This document shows, one piece after another, positions 17,577 to 25,876 of a DNA stretch of 35,247 nt. The stretch spans positions 77,085 to 112,331 of the forward strand of contig PBER01000005.1 of assembly GCA_002718455.1 (NCBI GenBank). Reading direction: 5' to 3'. Both the position numbers and the translations under genes were made by a program. Position 1 is the stretch's first letter. Each line of letters opens with the position of its first letter. The notes under the pieces are model-generated. The model saw only the letters and a program-made list of their open reading frames with translations, was not told the origin of the DNA and ran no database searches. The DNA comes from Chloroflexota bacterium (lineage in GTDB: Bacteria > Chloroflexota > Dehalococcoidia > Lucifugimonadales > Lucifugimonadaceae).

Positions 17577-18738
17577 ACTCCCTCAGTGGGGAATGAATAT
17601 GAATGACGGAACTGTAGTTAAATGGCTAAAAACTGTTGGTGAGAAAATAACTAAAGATGAACCATTGGTTGAAATAGAATCAACCAAAGTTAGTTCAGCT
17701 GTTGAAGCAATGGAAGATGGTATTTTAGGAAGAATAGATGTAGAGGAAGGAGCATTGGTACCAGTAGGAACTGTTTTAGGGCTTATATTATTAGAAGGAG
17801 AAAAAATCGAAGATTTTCCAGAGACTAAAATTGAACAAAAAGTGGATAATAAATCTGAAACACAAATTGAAACACAAATTGAAAAACAAATTAGTTCAAA
17901 AAAAATACTGGCTACCCCTCGAGCAAGAAATTTAGCGAAAAAACTTAAAATTGACATAAATTTAATCACTGGTACCGGCCCGTCTGGAAGAATTACTGAA
18001 AATGATGTAACAGAGTTTAAGGATTCTAAAGATTCCGAAACATCAACAAACACAACAGATTTGTTGGATGTCAAAGAAAAAATAAAAAGTACTGGAATCA
18101 GACAAATTATTGCTAAAAGGATGTATGAAAGTGCACAAAATCCTCAAGTAACTCTTAACTCTAAAGCTTGCGTGGATAATTTAATATCCAAGCAAAAAAC
18201 TTTATTATCTGAATGGCGACAACATAGAATTAGACCACAACTAAATGACTTAATAGTTAAAATAGTCTCAAATAGTTTAGAAAAACATAGCATAATTAAT
18301 TCCCATTATATAAATGATGATTTATATATCTGGGAGAATATAAATATAGGCATTGCAATGGCAGTTGAAGGAGGGTTGTTGGTTCCAGTAATTAATAATT
18401 CACAAGATAAAAATGAATTGGAAATCTCTAAAGAAATAAGAGGATTTTCAAAAAAAATAAAAGACAAGCAATTGTTGCCTCACGAAATTTCTGGTTCAAC
18501 TTTTTCTATAACTAATTTAACTTCTTACAATGTTGAAAATTTTAATCCCATTATTAATCCACCCGAAATAGCAATCTTAGGCTTGGGTAAAATTGAAGAG
18601 GAGGTTTACATAAATGAAGGAATAGCAGCAGTAAGAAATATGATTTATTTATCCTTAACCTTTGATCATAGAGCTATAGACGGTGTTCCCGCTGCAAGCT
18701 TTTTAGAAACTCTAATAAATAACATCGAAAGTATTTAG
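17560..18738 (+). CDS. acoC: Dihydrolipoamide acyltransferase E2 (AcoC-like)
   Basis: E2 core subunit, 392 aa. In order: one lipoyl domain (1-85) with lipoyl-Lys K43 in EIESTKVSS, a charged linker (about 86-118), a peripheral subunit-binding domain (ATPRARNLAKKLKID..., about 119-155), a second linker, and the catalytic acyltransferase domain ending in DHRAIDG (369-375) with catalytic H370 and D374. The first linker contains three 12-nt tandem repeats. It accepts the acyl group from E1 and passes it to CoA. The matching E3 (lipoamide dehydrogenase) is not in the window. The ATG at 17560 lies within the end of the HAD gene. Confidence 0.9.
   Translation: MPIEIKLPQWGMNMNDGTVVKWLKTVGEKITKDEPLVEIESTKVSSAVEAMEDGILGRIDVEEGALVPVGTVLGLILLEGEKIEDFPETKIEQKVDNKSETQIETQIEKQISSKKILATPRARNLAKKLKIDINLITGTGPSGRITENDVTEFKDSKDSETSTNTTDLLDVKEKIKSTGIRQIIAKRMYESAQNPQVTLNSKACVDNLISKQKTLLSEWRQHRIRPQLNDLIVKIVSNSLEKHSIINSHYINDDLYIWENINIGIAMAVEGGLLVPVINNSQDKNELEISKEIRGFSKKIKDKQLLPHEISGSTFSITNLTSYNVENFNPIINPPEIAILGLGKIEEEVYINEGIAAVRNMIYLSLTFDHRAIDGVPAASFLETLINNIESI
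17857..17892 (+). repeat. Three tandem 12-nt repeats in E2 linker
   Basis: Two identical units GAAACACAAATT and one variant GAAAAACAAATT encode ETQI-ETQI-EKQI in the flexible linker after the lipoyl domain. This looks like recent in-frame slippage duplication in a length-tolerant linker. Confidence 0.85.
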
Positions 18739-18742
18739 TGAT

Positions 18743-19708
18743 TTGACAAAAATAGGTGTAATAGCAAATCCATCCGCGGGAAAAGATATTAGAAGATTGG
18801 TAGCCTCAGGGAGAATCATATCAAATCAGGAAAAAGCGAATATCATTAGTAGATTTATTACTGGTTTGATATCAAAAGGAATAAGAGATTTTTACTTTAT
18901 GCCAGATAAATCAGGACTATGTAAGCCAGCAATTGAAAATTATAGAGATAAAATAAATATTAACTTTTTGGACACAAAATTTTATGATGGGCCGGAGCAA
19001 ACTTTAATTGCAGCAAGTTTATTAAATGATATTAAGTGTGATTGCGTTTTGGTTTTAGGAGGAGATGGAACAAATAGATTAGTTGCCAAAAAAATTAATC
19101 AAATACCCTTGATACCTCTATCTACTGGGACAAATAATGCTTTCCCGTTAATGATCGATCCCACTATAGCTGGAATAGCTGCAGGTTTTTTTGTGAATTT
19201 ACGTAGAGGTAAAAAAAAATATTTAATAAGAAACCCTTATATTAATGTCAAAGTTGATGAAAATGAGAAAGATATTGCTTTAATAGATTTAGCAATTAGT
19301 AAACAAAATTTTGTGGGTTCAAAGGCAATTTGGGATCCGGAAATGTTAGAAGAATTGTTTCTTACAAAATCTTCACCGCTAACCATTGGTCTTTCTTCCA
19401 TAGGATCAAGAGTTCTATCAGCAAATAAAAACAAAGGTATGAGGATAATTTTTGGAGAACAAGGTAAAGTTATTTATGCACCTATAGCTCCTGGGCTTAT
19501 ATCTACATTGAAAGTTAAAAAGTGGTCACTTATGAATCCTGATGAGATAATTAAAATAGAAAATTTTTCTGGAACAATAGCTCTAGATGGAGAAAGAGAA
19601 ATAGAAATATTTGGTAATAATAAAATAGAAATTTCATATAAAAAATCAGGACCATATATCATAGATATTATAAAATCAATTAAGCAAGATAATTTATCAC
19701 AAAATTAA
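18743..19708 (+). CDS. acoX: AcoX-like ATP-NAD kinase-fold protein
   Basis: A 321-aa NAD-kinase-fold protein of the AcoX type. The N-terminal IGVIANPSAGKDIRRLV (4-20) is a hallmark of AcoX, the protein of unknown biochemical role encoded in acetoin catabolism operons. The kinase motifs GGDGT (106-110) and STGTNNAF (127-134) are intact. The start is TTG (18743-18745), 4 nt after acoC, with no good Shine-Dalgarno, suggesting translational coupling. Its presence is the main reason to call this an aco rather than a generic pyruvate dehydrogenase operon. Confidence 0.85.
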   Translation: MTKIGVIANPSAGKDIRRLVASGRIISNQEKANIISRFITGLISKGIRDFYFMPDKSGLCKPAIENYRDKININFLDTKFYDGPEQTLIAASLLNDIKCDCVLVLGGDGTNRLVAKKINQIPLIPLSTGTNNAFPLMIDPTIAGIAAGFFVNLRRGKKKYLIRNPYINVKVDENEKDIALIDLAISKQNFVGSKAIWDPEMLEELFLTKSSPLTIGLSSIGSRVLSANKNKGMRIIFGEQGKVIYAPIAPGLISTLKVKKWSLMNPDEIIKIENFSGTIALDGEREIEIFGNNKIEISYKKSGPYIIDIIKSIKQDNLSQN

Positions 19709-19721
19709 AAAGGAGATCCCA

Positions 19722-20114
19722 ATGCCTTACAACGTAAATCATATTCATATAAAGTCAAAAGATCCAAAGATAACTGCAGAATGGTTTGCAAAAGCATTCA
19801 ATGTTAAAATTATTTCTGAAACCGTAAGGCCAGTTGGAGACACTTTTATTATTACCCATACTGAAGGTGGGCTGGCTATAAATATTTCAAGTGAAAGGAC
19901 TGGTGAAACGCTTGGGGAAGCTGATGATGATGCACATTACGGTTTAGAGCACTTTGGTTTTGATACTGATGACATAGAAGCCGATATTGAACGCTTAGTG
20001 TCTATAGGAGCTGTTCACAAAGAAGGTCCTTTGCCTCAACCTGATGGTAGAAAAATAGGTTTTATTGGAGCACCAGGTGGAGTAAGAATAGAGTTAATTC
20101 AGCCAGCTCCTTAA
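19722..20114 (+). CDS. VOC-superfamily (glyoxalase/dioxygenase-fold) protein
   Basis: A 130-aa vicinal-oxygen-chelate protein. Two betaalphabetabetabeta halves are visible, with likely metal ligands at the N-terminal HIHIK (7-11), H76-region LEHFGF and the C-terminal Glu of RIELIQ. The GGVRIELIQPAP ending is typical. A strong AAAGGAG ribosome-binding site precedes the ATG. It follows acoX by 13 nt and may be the last gene of that operon or the first of the amidase group. The reaction (isomerase, dioxygenase or lyase) cannot be read from sequence. Confidence 0.85.
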   Translation: MPYNVNHIHIKSKDPKITAEWFAKAFNVKIISETVRPVGDTFIITHTEGGLAINISSERTGETLGEADDDAHYGLEHFGFDTDDIEADIERLVSIGAVHKEGPLPQPDGRKIGFIGAPGGVRIELIQPAP

Positions 20115-20146
20115 ACAACAATAGAAAGTAAGAAATATTCTCCATT

Positions 20147-20350
20147 ATGGATTTTACAAATGATGAAAAGTTTGTTGAAAAAGTTAGAAGTATTGCACCA
20201 GCAACTAAACAAGATATTGAGCAGCTAAAGGAACTTCTAAAAGGATTAAGTATTTCAACAGAACTAATGGAAAGTTTGATTCAACCTTTTGGCAGTGAGA
20301 TTGATTTTTCCAAAATGTCATCAAATGTTGATGGTGAAAACAATGGATGA
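20147..20350 (+). CDS. Small GatC/AtzG-like protein preceding amidase
   Basis: A 67-aa, mostly helical acidic protein overlapping the downstream amidase by 8 nt. Its size, helix-rich N-terminal half (KFVEKVRSIAPATKQDIEQL) and coupling to an amidase-signature enzyme resemble the AtzG-AtzE or GatC-GatA arrangement, where a short partner wraps around and stabilises the amidase. The similarity is architectural; I cannot confirm homology by eye. It is unlikely to be housekeeping GatC because no gatB is nearby. Confidence 0.55.
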   Translation: MDFTNDEKFVEKVRSIAPATKQDIEQLKELLKGLSISTELMESLIQPFGSEIDFSKMSSNVDGENNG

Positions 20351-21752
20351 ATCACTTCATTTTTTACCTTTAAGTGAACAAGTAAAACTAGTTCAGAATG
20401 GTTCGATATCTGCAGTAGAAAACGTTCAAGCACATTTGAATGTGATCAATTCCCTTAATCCTAGGCTTAATTCTTTTATTACAATTGATAGTAAGGGAGC
20501 CTTAGAACAAGCAAGAAAACTAGATCGATTGCGGTCAAAAAGAGAACCCCTTGGACCTCTTGCAGGAGTGATTTTGGGAATAAAAGACTCTATACCTACA
20601 AGAAACTTGAAAACGACTAATAATTCACGCTTATTAGAAAAATGGATCCCCAAAAATGATGCATCTGTAATCAAGAAATTACGGAATGCGGGCGCAATCA
20701 TCATAGGCAAGACTAATTTAAATGAATTTGGGTGGTCGCGACCATCAGAATTGGACCTAATGCCACCTCCATGGTCGCCTTGGAATATTGATCGAATGTC
20801 AGTGGGTTCTAGCAGTGGATCCGGGGCAGCAACAACAGCACGGATGGTGGGAGCTTCATTAGGTACAGATGGAGGTGGAAGCGCAAGACTACCTGCAGGA
20901 GCAAATAATCTATATAGCATTAAACCTACACATGGACTTGTTAGTAGATTTGGTATGGATCATAATCAACATAGTGAGATATCTCCGTTATGTAGAACTG
21001 CTCTGGATATGGCCATAATGCTAGAAGCTATGGCTGGATATGAACCTAAAGATGATATGAGTTGGCCCCAAGAAGTACCAAAATATACAAATATGATTGA
21101 AACAGATATTTCTGGTTGGAGAATTGGAGTTCCCTATAAATTCGTAACCTCTGCACCGAATGAATTAGAAGTTAAACAAGCATATGATACCTTTTTACAC
21201 ACACTCGAAGATTTGGGATGTGAATTAGTGGAGATAGATCTTCGTGGGATGTTAGAGGCTCGATCAGCAAACTTTATAGTACTAAATTCTGAAGCTTATC
21301 AACGACATCAAAAAACATTGAGATCAAATTGGGACGATTATGGTAAAATTACTCGTATTTATTTGCTTCAGGGAGCTTTCTTATCTGCAAATGATATGCT
21401 TAATGCTACTGAAATCGGACGAGAGTTCAAAATTTACTTTTCTGATATGCTCTCAGAAAACAATCTTAAGGCTATAGCTACACCAACTTCACCTTTTGCA
21501 ACAGCTGAGCGATCACGCCTACCTCAAGAGCATTCCCGTGGCGTAAATGCATGCTTTACTGCTCCATTTAATATTAGTGGGCATCCTTCAATGAGTCTTC
21601 CTGCAGGATTTGGCGAGAATGATATTCCAGTTGGGGCAATGCTCACAGGTGCACTTCACGATGACATCTCACTACTGCAATTGGCTTTTGCATACGATCA
21701 ACGGACTAGCTGGAGTGATCTGACGCCAGAATTATTAGAACAAAGAACATAA
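20343..21752 (+). CDS. Amidase-signature family hydrolase
   Basis: A 469-aa amidase with a Ser-cisSer-Lys triad: Lys in GIKDSIPT, cis-Ser in VGSSSGSG, and nucleophile Ser in GTDGGGSAR, followed by IKPTHG. It hydrolyses a C-N amide bond; substrate unknown. The ATG at 20343 is chosen because it overlaps the preceding small gene and removes an N-terminal stretch absent from the family; a longer in-frame opening exists. Codon use looks slightly more GC-rich than the neighbours (for example runs such as GCATTCCCGTGGCG), which could reflect horizontal acquisition, though I have not measured it. Confidence 0.88.
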   Translation: MDESLHFLPLSEQVKLVQNGSISAVENVQAHLNVINSLNPRLNSFITIDSKGALEQARKLDRLRSKREPLGPLAGVILGIKDSIPTRNLKTTNNSRLLEKWIPKNDASVIKKLRNAGAIIIGKTNLNEFGWSRPSELDLMPPPWSPWNIDRMSVGSSSGSGAATTARMVGASLGTDGGGSARLPAGANNLYSIKPTHGLVSRFGMDHNQHSEISPLCRTALDMAIMLEAMAGYEPKDDMSWPQEVPKYTNMIETDISGWRIGVPYKFVTSAPNELEVKQAYDTFLHTLEDLGCELVEIDLRGMLEARSANFIVLNSEAYQRHQKTLRSNWDDYGKITRIYLLQGAFLSANDMLNATEIGREFKIYFSDMLSENNLKAIATPTSPFATAERSRLPQEHSRGVNACFTAPFNISGHPSMSLPAGFGENDIPVGAMLTGALHDDISLLQLAFAYDQRTSWSDLTPELLEQRT

Positions 21753-21766
21753 ATAAACATGTTTAG

Positions 21767-21785
21767 AGCGATACTATATATCAAA
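21767..21785. promoter_or_regulatory. TGATA-N5-TATCA-type site, copy 1
   Basis: CGATACTATATATCA (21769-21783) shares 13 of 15 positions, in reverse complement, with copy 2. It lies in the convergent spacer between the amidase and mannonate dehydratase genes. It could be an operator or a weak hairpin near transcript ends. Confidence 0.35.
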
Positions 21786-21810
21786 TATACTTCTTTAGTT
21801 GGCTTTTAAT

Positions 21811-21829
21811 AATGATACAATATATCAAA
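21811..21829. promoter_or_regulatory. TGATA-N5-TATCA-type site, copy 2
   Basis: TGATACAATATATCA (21813-21827). Its reverse complement differs from copy 3 at 24402-24416 only at the central base. It sits 8 bp beyond the stop of the mannonate dehydratase gene, so a weak terminator hairpin is an alternative reading. Confidence 0.4.
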
Positions 21830-21834
21830 AGAGT

Positions 21835-22869
21835 CTATTCCTTTCTCACCCATGAAATATCTCTTTTCTCGTTTATTCCCTGTAACGCTGCTGTGATGTA
21901 CCCATAACAGTATGCGAACGCTACTCCAGATGAATTTTCTCCAGAAATGGTTGGAACATGGTCGGGCATAACCATATATTCATATCCAACTTCTTGGTAA
22001 GTTTTAATTGCTTCAATCATGTCTATAGAACCTTCATCAGGAAATACTTCCATGAAATCAAGTTTTTTTCCTAAAATATTTCTAAAATGTACATTAAATA
22101 TTTTCTTTCGATGTCCAAAATACCTAATAATATCAAATATTTCTTTTCCTGGATCATCTAACATTTCGGTAATGGTCCCTTGGCAAAAATTCAAACCATG
22201 ATAAGGGCTTTCGTGTAGTTGTATATATTTTTTCAATCCTTCAATTGTTCCCAAAACCCTGTTTACTCCCATATATCCATCGGGTGTATAGGGATCATGA
22301 GGATGACAAGCGAGTCTAATTTTATATTCTTCAGCTACGGGAACTATTTTTTCCAGAAAATAATCTATTCTTTCCCAATTGGTATCAACATCAACTTTTC
22401 CTGAGATATTAGGAGGTTTATTTTTATCCATTTTTTCCCATCGAAAAGTAGAGTTAATTGAATTTCCTCTACCCCTTTCACTTTCAGATCTGGGTATTCC
22501 TATTATGTTCATATTATATTTAACTGCAGGAATACCAACTTGAGAACACATTCTAATAATATTTTGAATTGACTCTATTTCTTTGTCTCTTTCAGGTGAT
22601 TTTCCCAACATGATATTTGGACTTTGGGATTTTTCAATAGGAGTAGAAGATAAAGGAATTTGAACCATATCTAAAGTTAACCCTTTTGAATTTATAATTT
22701 CTTTATGTTTTTCTAAATCGTTCAAAGTCCAATGATGTGGATTTGTTCCTTTGAAAGTTCCATCATTGTTAGAAATGAATGGATCAGTGCAAACATTATT
22801 TACTCCCAATTGTGACCAAACTTCTAAATCCGTTATATTTCTTGGTGCAACCTGCGTTCCTAAATACAT
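21835..22869 (-). CDS. uxuA: Mannonate dehydratase
   Basis: Dehydrates D-mannonate to 2-keto-3-deoxygluconate in hexuronate catabolism. 344 aa, TIM-barrel fold. Metal-binding and active-site motifs of UxuA are present: CHPHDPY, LNFCQGT, NVHFRNI and MPDHVP. It begins 2 nt after the glycerol kinase stop, and its GGAGGA ribosome-binding site is formed by the last codons of that gene, so translation is coupled. KDG, its product, would be phosphorylated by the KDG kinase at 29355-30356. Pairing with a glycerol kinase is unusual; a uronate isomerase or fructuronate reductase is not seen here. Confidence 0.88.
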   Translation of the reverse strand: MYLGTQVAPRNITDLEVWSQLGVNNVCTDPFISNNDGTFKGTNPHHWTLNDLEKHKEIINSKGLTLDMVQIPLSSTPIEKSQSPNIMLGKSPERDKEIESIQNIIRMCSQVGIPAVKYNMNIIGIPRSESERGRGNSINSTFRWEKMDKNKPPNISGKVDVDTNWERIDYFLEKIVPVAEEYKIRLACHPHDPYTPDGYMGVNRVLGTIEGLKKYIQLHESPYHGLNFCQGTITEMLDDPGKEIFDIIRYFGHRKKIFNVHFRNILGKKLDFMEVFPDEGSIDMIEAIKTYQEVGYEYMVMPDHVPTISGENSSGVAFAYCYGYITAALQGINEKRDISWVRKE

Positions 22870-22871
22870 TA

Positions 22872-24353
22872 TTATTCCTCCACAATGGAAATGTTGTTTC
22901 TTACTTTATCCATCCATATGTTATATTTATCTCTCAGCAATGTCATATTATTTTTATTTGGTAAATATTTTTTATAATCATTATCATATTCCAATTTTTC
23001 CATGATTTTTTCAGAAGCAAGCCTAGCTACTCCTAAGCATGTCATTTCAGTGTTTTCAGATACCAGAATGGGTATCCCTAATAAGTCTGCTTGAAATTGC
23101 ATTAAAAACTTATTATTAGTTAAACCTCCATCAACCTTTAGAGTTTTAAAATTAATTTTTGTTTTGTTGCTAATAGAATCTATGACAGCTTTCGTGGAAA
23201 AAGCAACTGATTCTAATGCCGCCTTAATAATACTTTCTCTATTTGAAGCAAAATTTATTCCTTCTATACTTGCTTTTATTTTTGAATTCCAAAATGGTGC
23301 CCCTAAACCATTAAGGGCGGGAATGAAGAATAAATTTTCGTTATTTTTTTCTGAAAAATGTTGGAACTGGAGATTTTGAACATTTTTTATCATTCCAATA
23401 TTTTTCAACCATTCAATTATTGATCCAGCTGAAAAAACACTTCCTTCTAATGCATAATAAATTTCTTTATCTTTTTCCCAAGCAACTGTAGAGAGAAAGT
23501 CATTTTGATATGAATAACGTTTATTGAAGGTATTTAACAATATAAATGCTCCAGTACCATAAGTACATTTAATTTCATTTTCATTGTTGGAAGAATGGCC
23601 ATATAATGAGGCATGTTGATCTCCTAAAACTGCTGTGATGGGTACTTCAGATCCCAAAATTTTTTTATTAGTAGTTCCAAAATTATAATTAGAAGGGACA
23701 ATTTTGGGTAAAATTTTAACAGGTATATCAAAATATGAAAGAATTCTTTTATCCCAATTTAATGTTTTGGTGTTAAGCAAACCAGTTCTGGACGCATTAC
23801 TAAGATCAGTTAGATGAGGATTATTATTTAATAAATTAAACATTAACCAAGAATCAATTGTTCCCAGCTTTAATCTATCATTTTTAAGAGCTTTTTTTAC
23901 ATCAGGAGAGTTTTTTAATATCCAACTAATTTTTGTCGATGAAAAGTAGGGGTCTACTTTCAATCCAGTGACATTGTTAACATAATTTTCAAAATCAGTA
24001 TCTCTAATTTTTTGACATAATGTATCACCTCTAAGGCATTGCCAACTAATTGAATTATACAAACTTTTACCTGTAATGCTGTCCCAACATACAATCGACT
24101 CTCGTTGATTAGTAATTCCTATGCAAGTTATTTCAGAAAAAGATATGTTGATTTTATCCAAAGAAAGATTAATTGAATTTATTACAGCTTCTAAAATTTC
24201 ATTTGGATCTTGTTCAACCCATCCAGGTTCAGGATAAAATTCTTTATTTTGAATCCTCTTGGTCACAAGCACTTTAAATTTTTCATTGAAAATAATTGAG
24301 CGTGTTGAAGTAGTACCTTGGTCTATTGCTAAAAAAAATCTTTTGTTTTTCAT
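22872..24353 (-). CDS. glpK: Glycerol kinase (FGGY family)
   Basis: A 493-aa FGGY kinase. Glycerol-contacting residues match GlpK: R84-E85 in NQRES, Y136 in DPYFSSTK and D245 in LGDQHA. The ATP-site YGTGAFILLNT and ALEGSVFSAG motifs are typical. It makes glycerol 3-phosphate. Since it heads an operon with mannonate dehydratase, a different polyol or sugar substrate cannot be excluded, but the substrate-site residues support glycerol. The divergent ZIP gene shares its 98-bp upstream region, which contains a TGATA-N5-TATCA site. Confidence 0.88.
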   Translation of the reverse strand: MKNKRFFLAIDQGTTSTRSIIFNEKFKVLVTKRIQNKEFYPEPGWVEQDPNEILEAVINSINLSLDKINISFSEITCIGITNQRESIVCWDSITGKSLYNSISWQCLRGDTLCQKIRDTDFENYVNNVTGLKVDPYFSSTKISWILKNSPDVKKALKNDRLKLGTIDSWLMFNLLNNNPHLTDLSNASRTGLLNTKTLNWDKRILSYFDIPVKILPKIVPSNYNFGTTNKKILGSEVPITAVLGDQHASLYGHSSNNENEIKCTYGTGAFILLNTFNKRYSYQNDFLSTVAWEKDKEIYYALEGSVFSAGSIIEWLKNIGMIKNVQNLQFQHFSEKNNENLFFIPALNGLGAPFWNSKIKASIEGINFASNRESIIKAALESVAFSTKAVIDSISNKTKINFKTLKVDGGLTNNKFLMQFQADLLGIPILVSENTEMTCLGVARLASEKIMEKLEYDNDYKKYLPNKNNMTLLRDKYNIWMDKVRNNISIVEE

Positions 24354-24399
24354 ATTGTTATTCTATTATATTTTTTCTTTTAAATCGTTTGTATTAAAT

Positions 24400-24418
24400 A
24401 ATGATATAATGTATCATT
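24400..24418. promoter_or_regulatory. TGATA-N5-TATCA-type operator, copy 3, overlapping a -10
   Basis: AATGATA (24400-24406) and TATCATT (24412-24418) are perfect 7-bp arms around a 5-bp spacer. A consensus -10 TATAAT lies inside it (24405-24410) on the + strand, towards the ZIP gene; no convincing -35 is seen at 17 bp. Occupancy would affect glpK, the ZIP gene or both. Confidence 0.5.
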
Positions 24419-24451
24419 TCATTATATTTGTTGATATAGAAAGAAAATTGA

Positions 24452-25210
24452 TTGAATACACTGCTTCTTTTAATAATTGTGGGTTTAACTTCATCTGTTT
24501 TATCTTTATCTTTAGCATTGATTCTAATTGCTAATGATAAATGGACAAAATTTATAGCGTTTTATGGAACACCACTTGCAGCAGGTGTTTTGTTAATAGC
24601 ATTCAGAGATCTAGTACCCCATGCAATCGAAGAAGGGTTATCTCCTACTACAGCTATCACTAGTTCAATAATTGGAATTATGATTTTTTTTCTATTCGAA
24701 AAAATTTCTGGAGGGTTTCATCATCATCACGAAGAAGATTCTGATTCTACTAATAAAGCTCAAGGGTGGTTATTTTTGACCGGTGATACTTTTCATAATT
24801 TTGTTGATGGAATTGCTCTTGGTGGGGCCTTTCTTGTAAGCCCTGGAACTGGAATAATTGCCGCGATTGCTTTAACTGCTCATGATTTACCTCAAGAAGT
24901 GGGTGAATTTGGGGTGCAAATAAGAAGTGGATTTACAAAAAAGCAAACAGTAATAAGAAATATTATTGCTTCTTTAGTAACTGTTATAGCGTCTTTAATA
25001 GCATTCCAATTTGGGAACTCAATAGATTTACCAATGGGATATCTTTATGCTGGGATAGGAGGTTTTTTACTTTACATTGCTTTGAGTGATATTATTCCTT
25101 CAATTCATAGAACTGAAACATCTCGTCTAGGTCTTCAAACTTTAATGTTGTTTATTGGGTTAACTATTGGTTTTACAGTAGGTATTGTAGCGCATCAATA
25201 TATTGGGTAA
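24452..25210 (+). CDS. ZIP-family divalent metal transporter
   Basis: A 252-aa inner-membrane protein with about eight transmembrane segments. The metal-site helices IV and V are diagnostic: HNFVDG (115-120) and HDLPQE (144-149), the latter with Asp for the commoner Glu of HELPQE. A cytoplasmic His cluster HHHHEED (90-96) lies in the III-IV loop, as in ZIP proteins. It probably imports zinc or a related divalent metal. Start is TTG at 24452 with a weak AGAAAG ribosome-binding site. It is divergent from glpK. Confidence 0.9.
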   Translation: MNTLLLLIIVGLTSSVLSLSLALILIANDKWTKFIAFYGTPLAAGVLLIAFRDLVPHAIEEGLSPTTAITSSIIGIMIFFLFEKISGGFHHHHEEDSDSTNKAQGWLFLTGDTFHNFVDGIALGGAFLVSPGTGIIAAIALTAHDLPQEVGEFGVQIRSGFTKKQTVIRNIIASLVTVIASLIAFQFGNSIDLPMGYLYAGIGGFLLYIALSDIIPSIHRTETSRLGLQTLMLFIGLTIGFTVGIVAHQYIG

Positions 25211-25263
25211 TAAAATAATTATTCTTATTTTTCTTAAGTTCAATAATTATTTATAATATTTTT

Positions 25264-25800
25264 ATGACTCTAGAAGAAATTATAATCTTAATCGCAAGAA
25301 TTATTGGATCATTATTAGTTTTCAAATGGAATTTTTTCGGAGCAATTATTGCTATTCTTGTTGATTTTTCTGATTTATTTATGATGAATTTACTCCATTT
25401 AGGTGGAGTAAGAAATTATCAAATGTTTGATAAAATCATCGATTTGTTTTATTTAATTTTCTTTTTAATTGTTACTTTCAAATGGACAAAAAAACTAAGA
25501 AATATTAGTATCTTCCTTTTTATGTTACGAATTATAGGATTTGTTCTTTTTGAAATTTTTAACAATAGAATGATTTTATTTATTTTTCCAAATGTTTTTG
25601 AATTTTGGTTCTTGGCTATAGCTTATATGAAACTGTTTAAGTATGAAATTACAACAAGAAAATTAGTAATAATTTTCACGATAGTTTTGATTTTAAAATT
25701 AATTCATGAATATATTTTGCATGTTTGGAAAGTTTTAGATAATTATAGAGCAATAGATGTTCTTAATAATCTATTAAAGTTTTTAAATATATTAGATTGA
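25264..25800 (+). CDS. Hypothetical integral membrane protein
   Basis: A 178-aa very hydrophobic protein, not recognised. Five or so transmembrane stretches can be seen (about residues 4-36, 58-72, 80-97, 103-122 and 132-150), separated by short basic loops. The segment DFSDLFMMNLLHLGGVRNYQ between the first two is the most polar and could be functional. It lies 53 bp after the ZIP gene on the same strand. No function can be assigned. Confidence 0.7.
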   Translation: MTLEEIIILIARIIGSLLVFKWNFFGAIIAILVDFSDLFMMNLLHLGGVRNYQMFDKIIDLFYLIFFLIVTFKWTKKLRNISIFLFMLRIIGFVLFEIFNNRMILFIFPNVFEFWFLAIAYMKLFKYEITTRKLVIIFTIVLILKLIHEYILHVWKVLDNYRAIDVLNNLLKFLNILD

Positions 25801-25876
25801 TTTCATTGTTGTTGATATGCTATTAACATGCAGAATTTTAATTGAACAATATAATGCCTGGAGATAAAAATTAAAT

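Noticed and set aside
18743-18748. TTGACA resembling a -35 element
   Set aside because: It is the TTG start of the acoX-like gene, and I saw no convincing -10 at 17 bp within the coding sequence.
20289-20342. Longer start for the amidase
   Set aside because: The extra 18 residues are an out-of-frame reading of the preceding small gene; the ATG at 20343 gives an 8-nt overlap.
25214-25251. Two copies of the palindrome AATAATTATT after the ZIP gene
   Set aside because: Simple AT-only palindromes are expected often in this composition; no T run or promoter link makes them meaningful.
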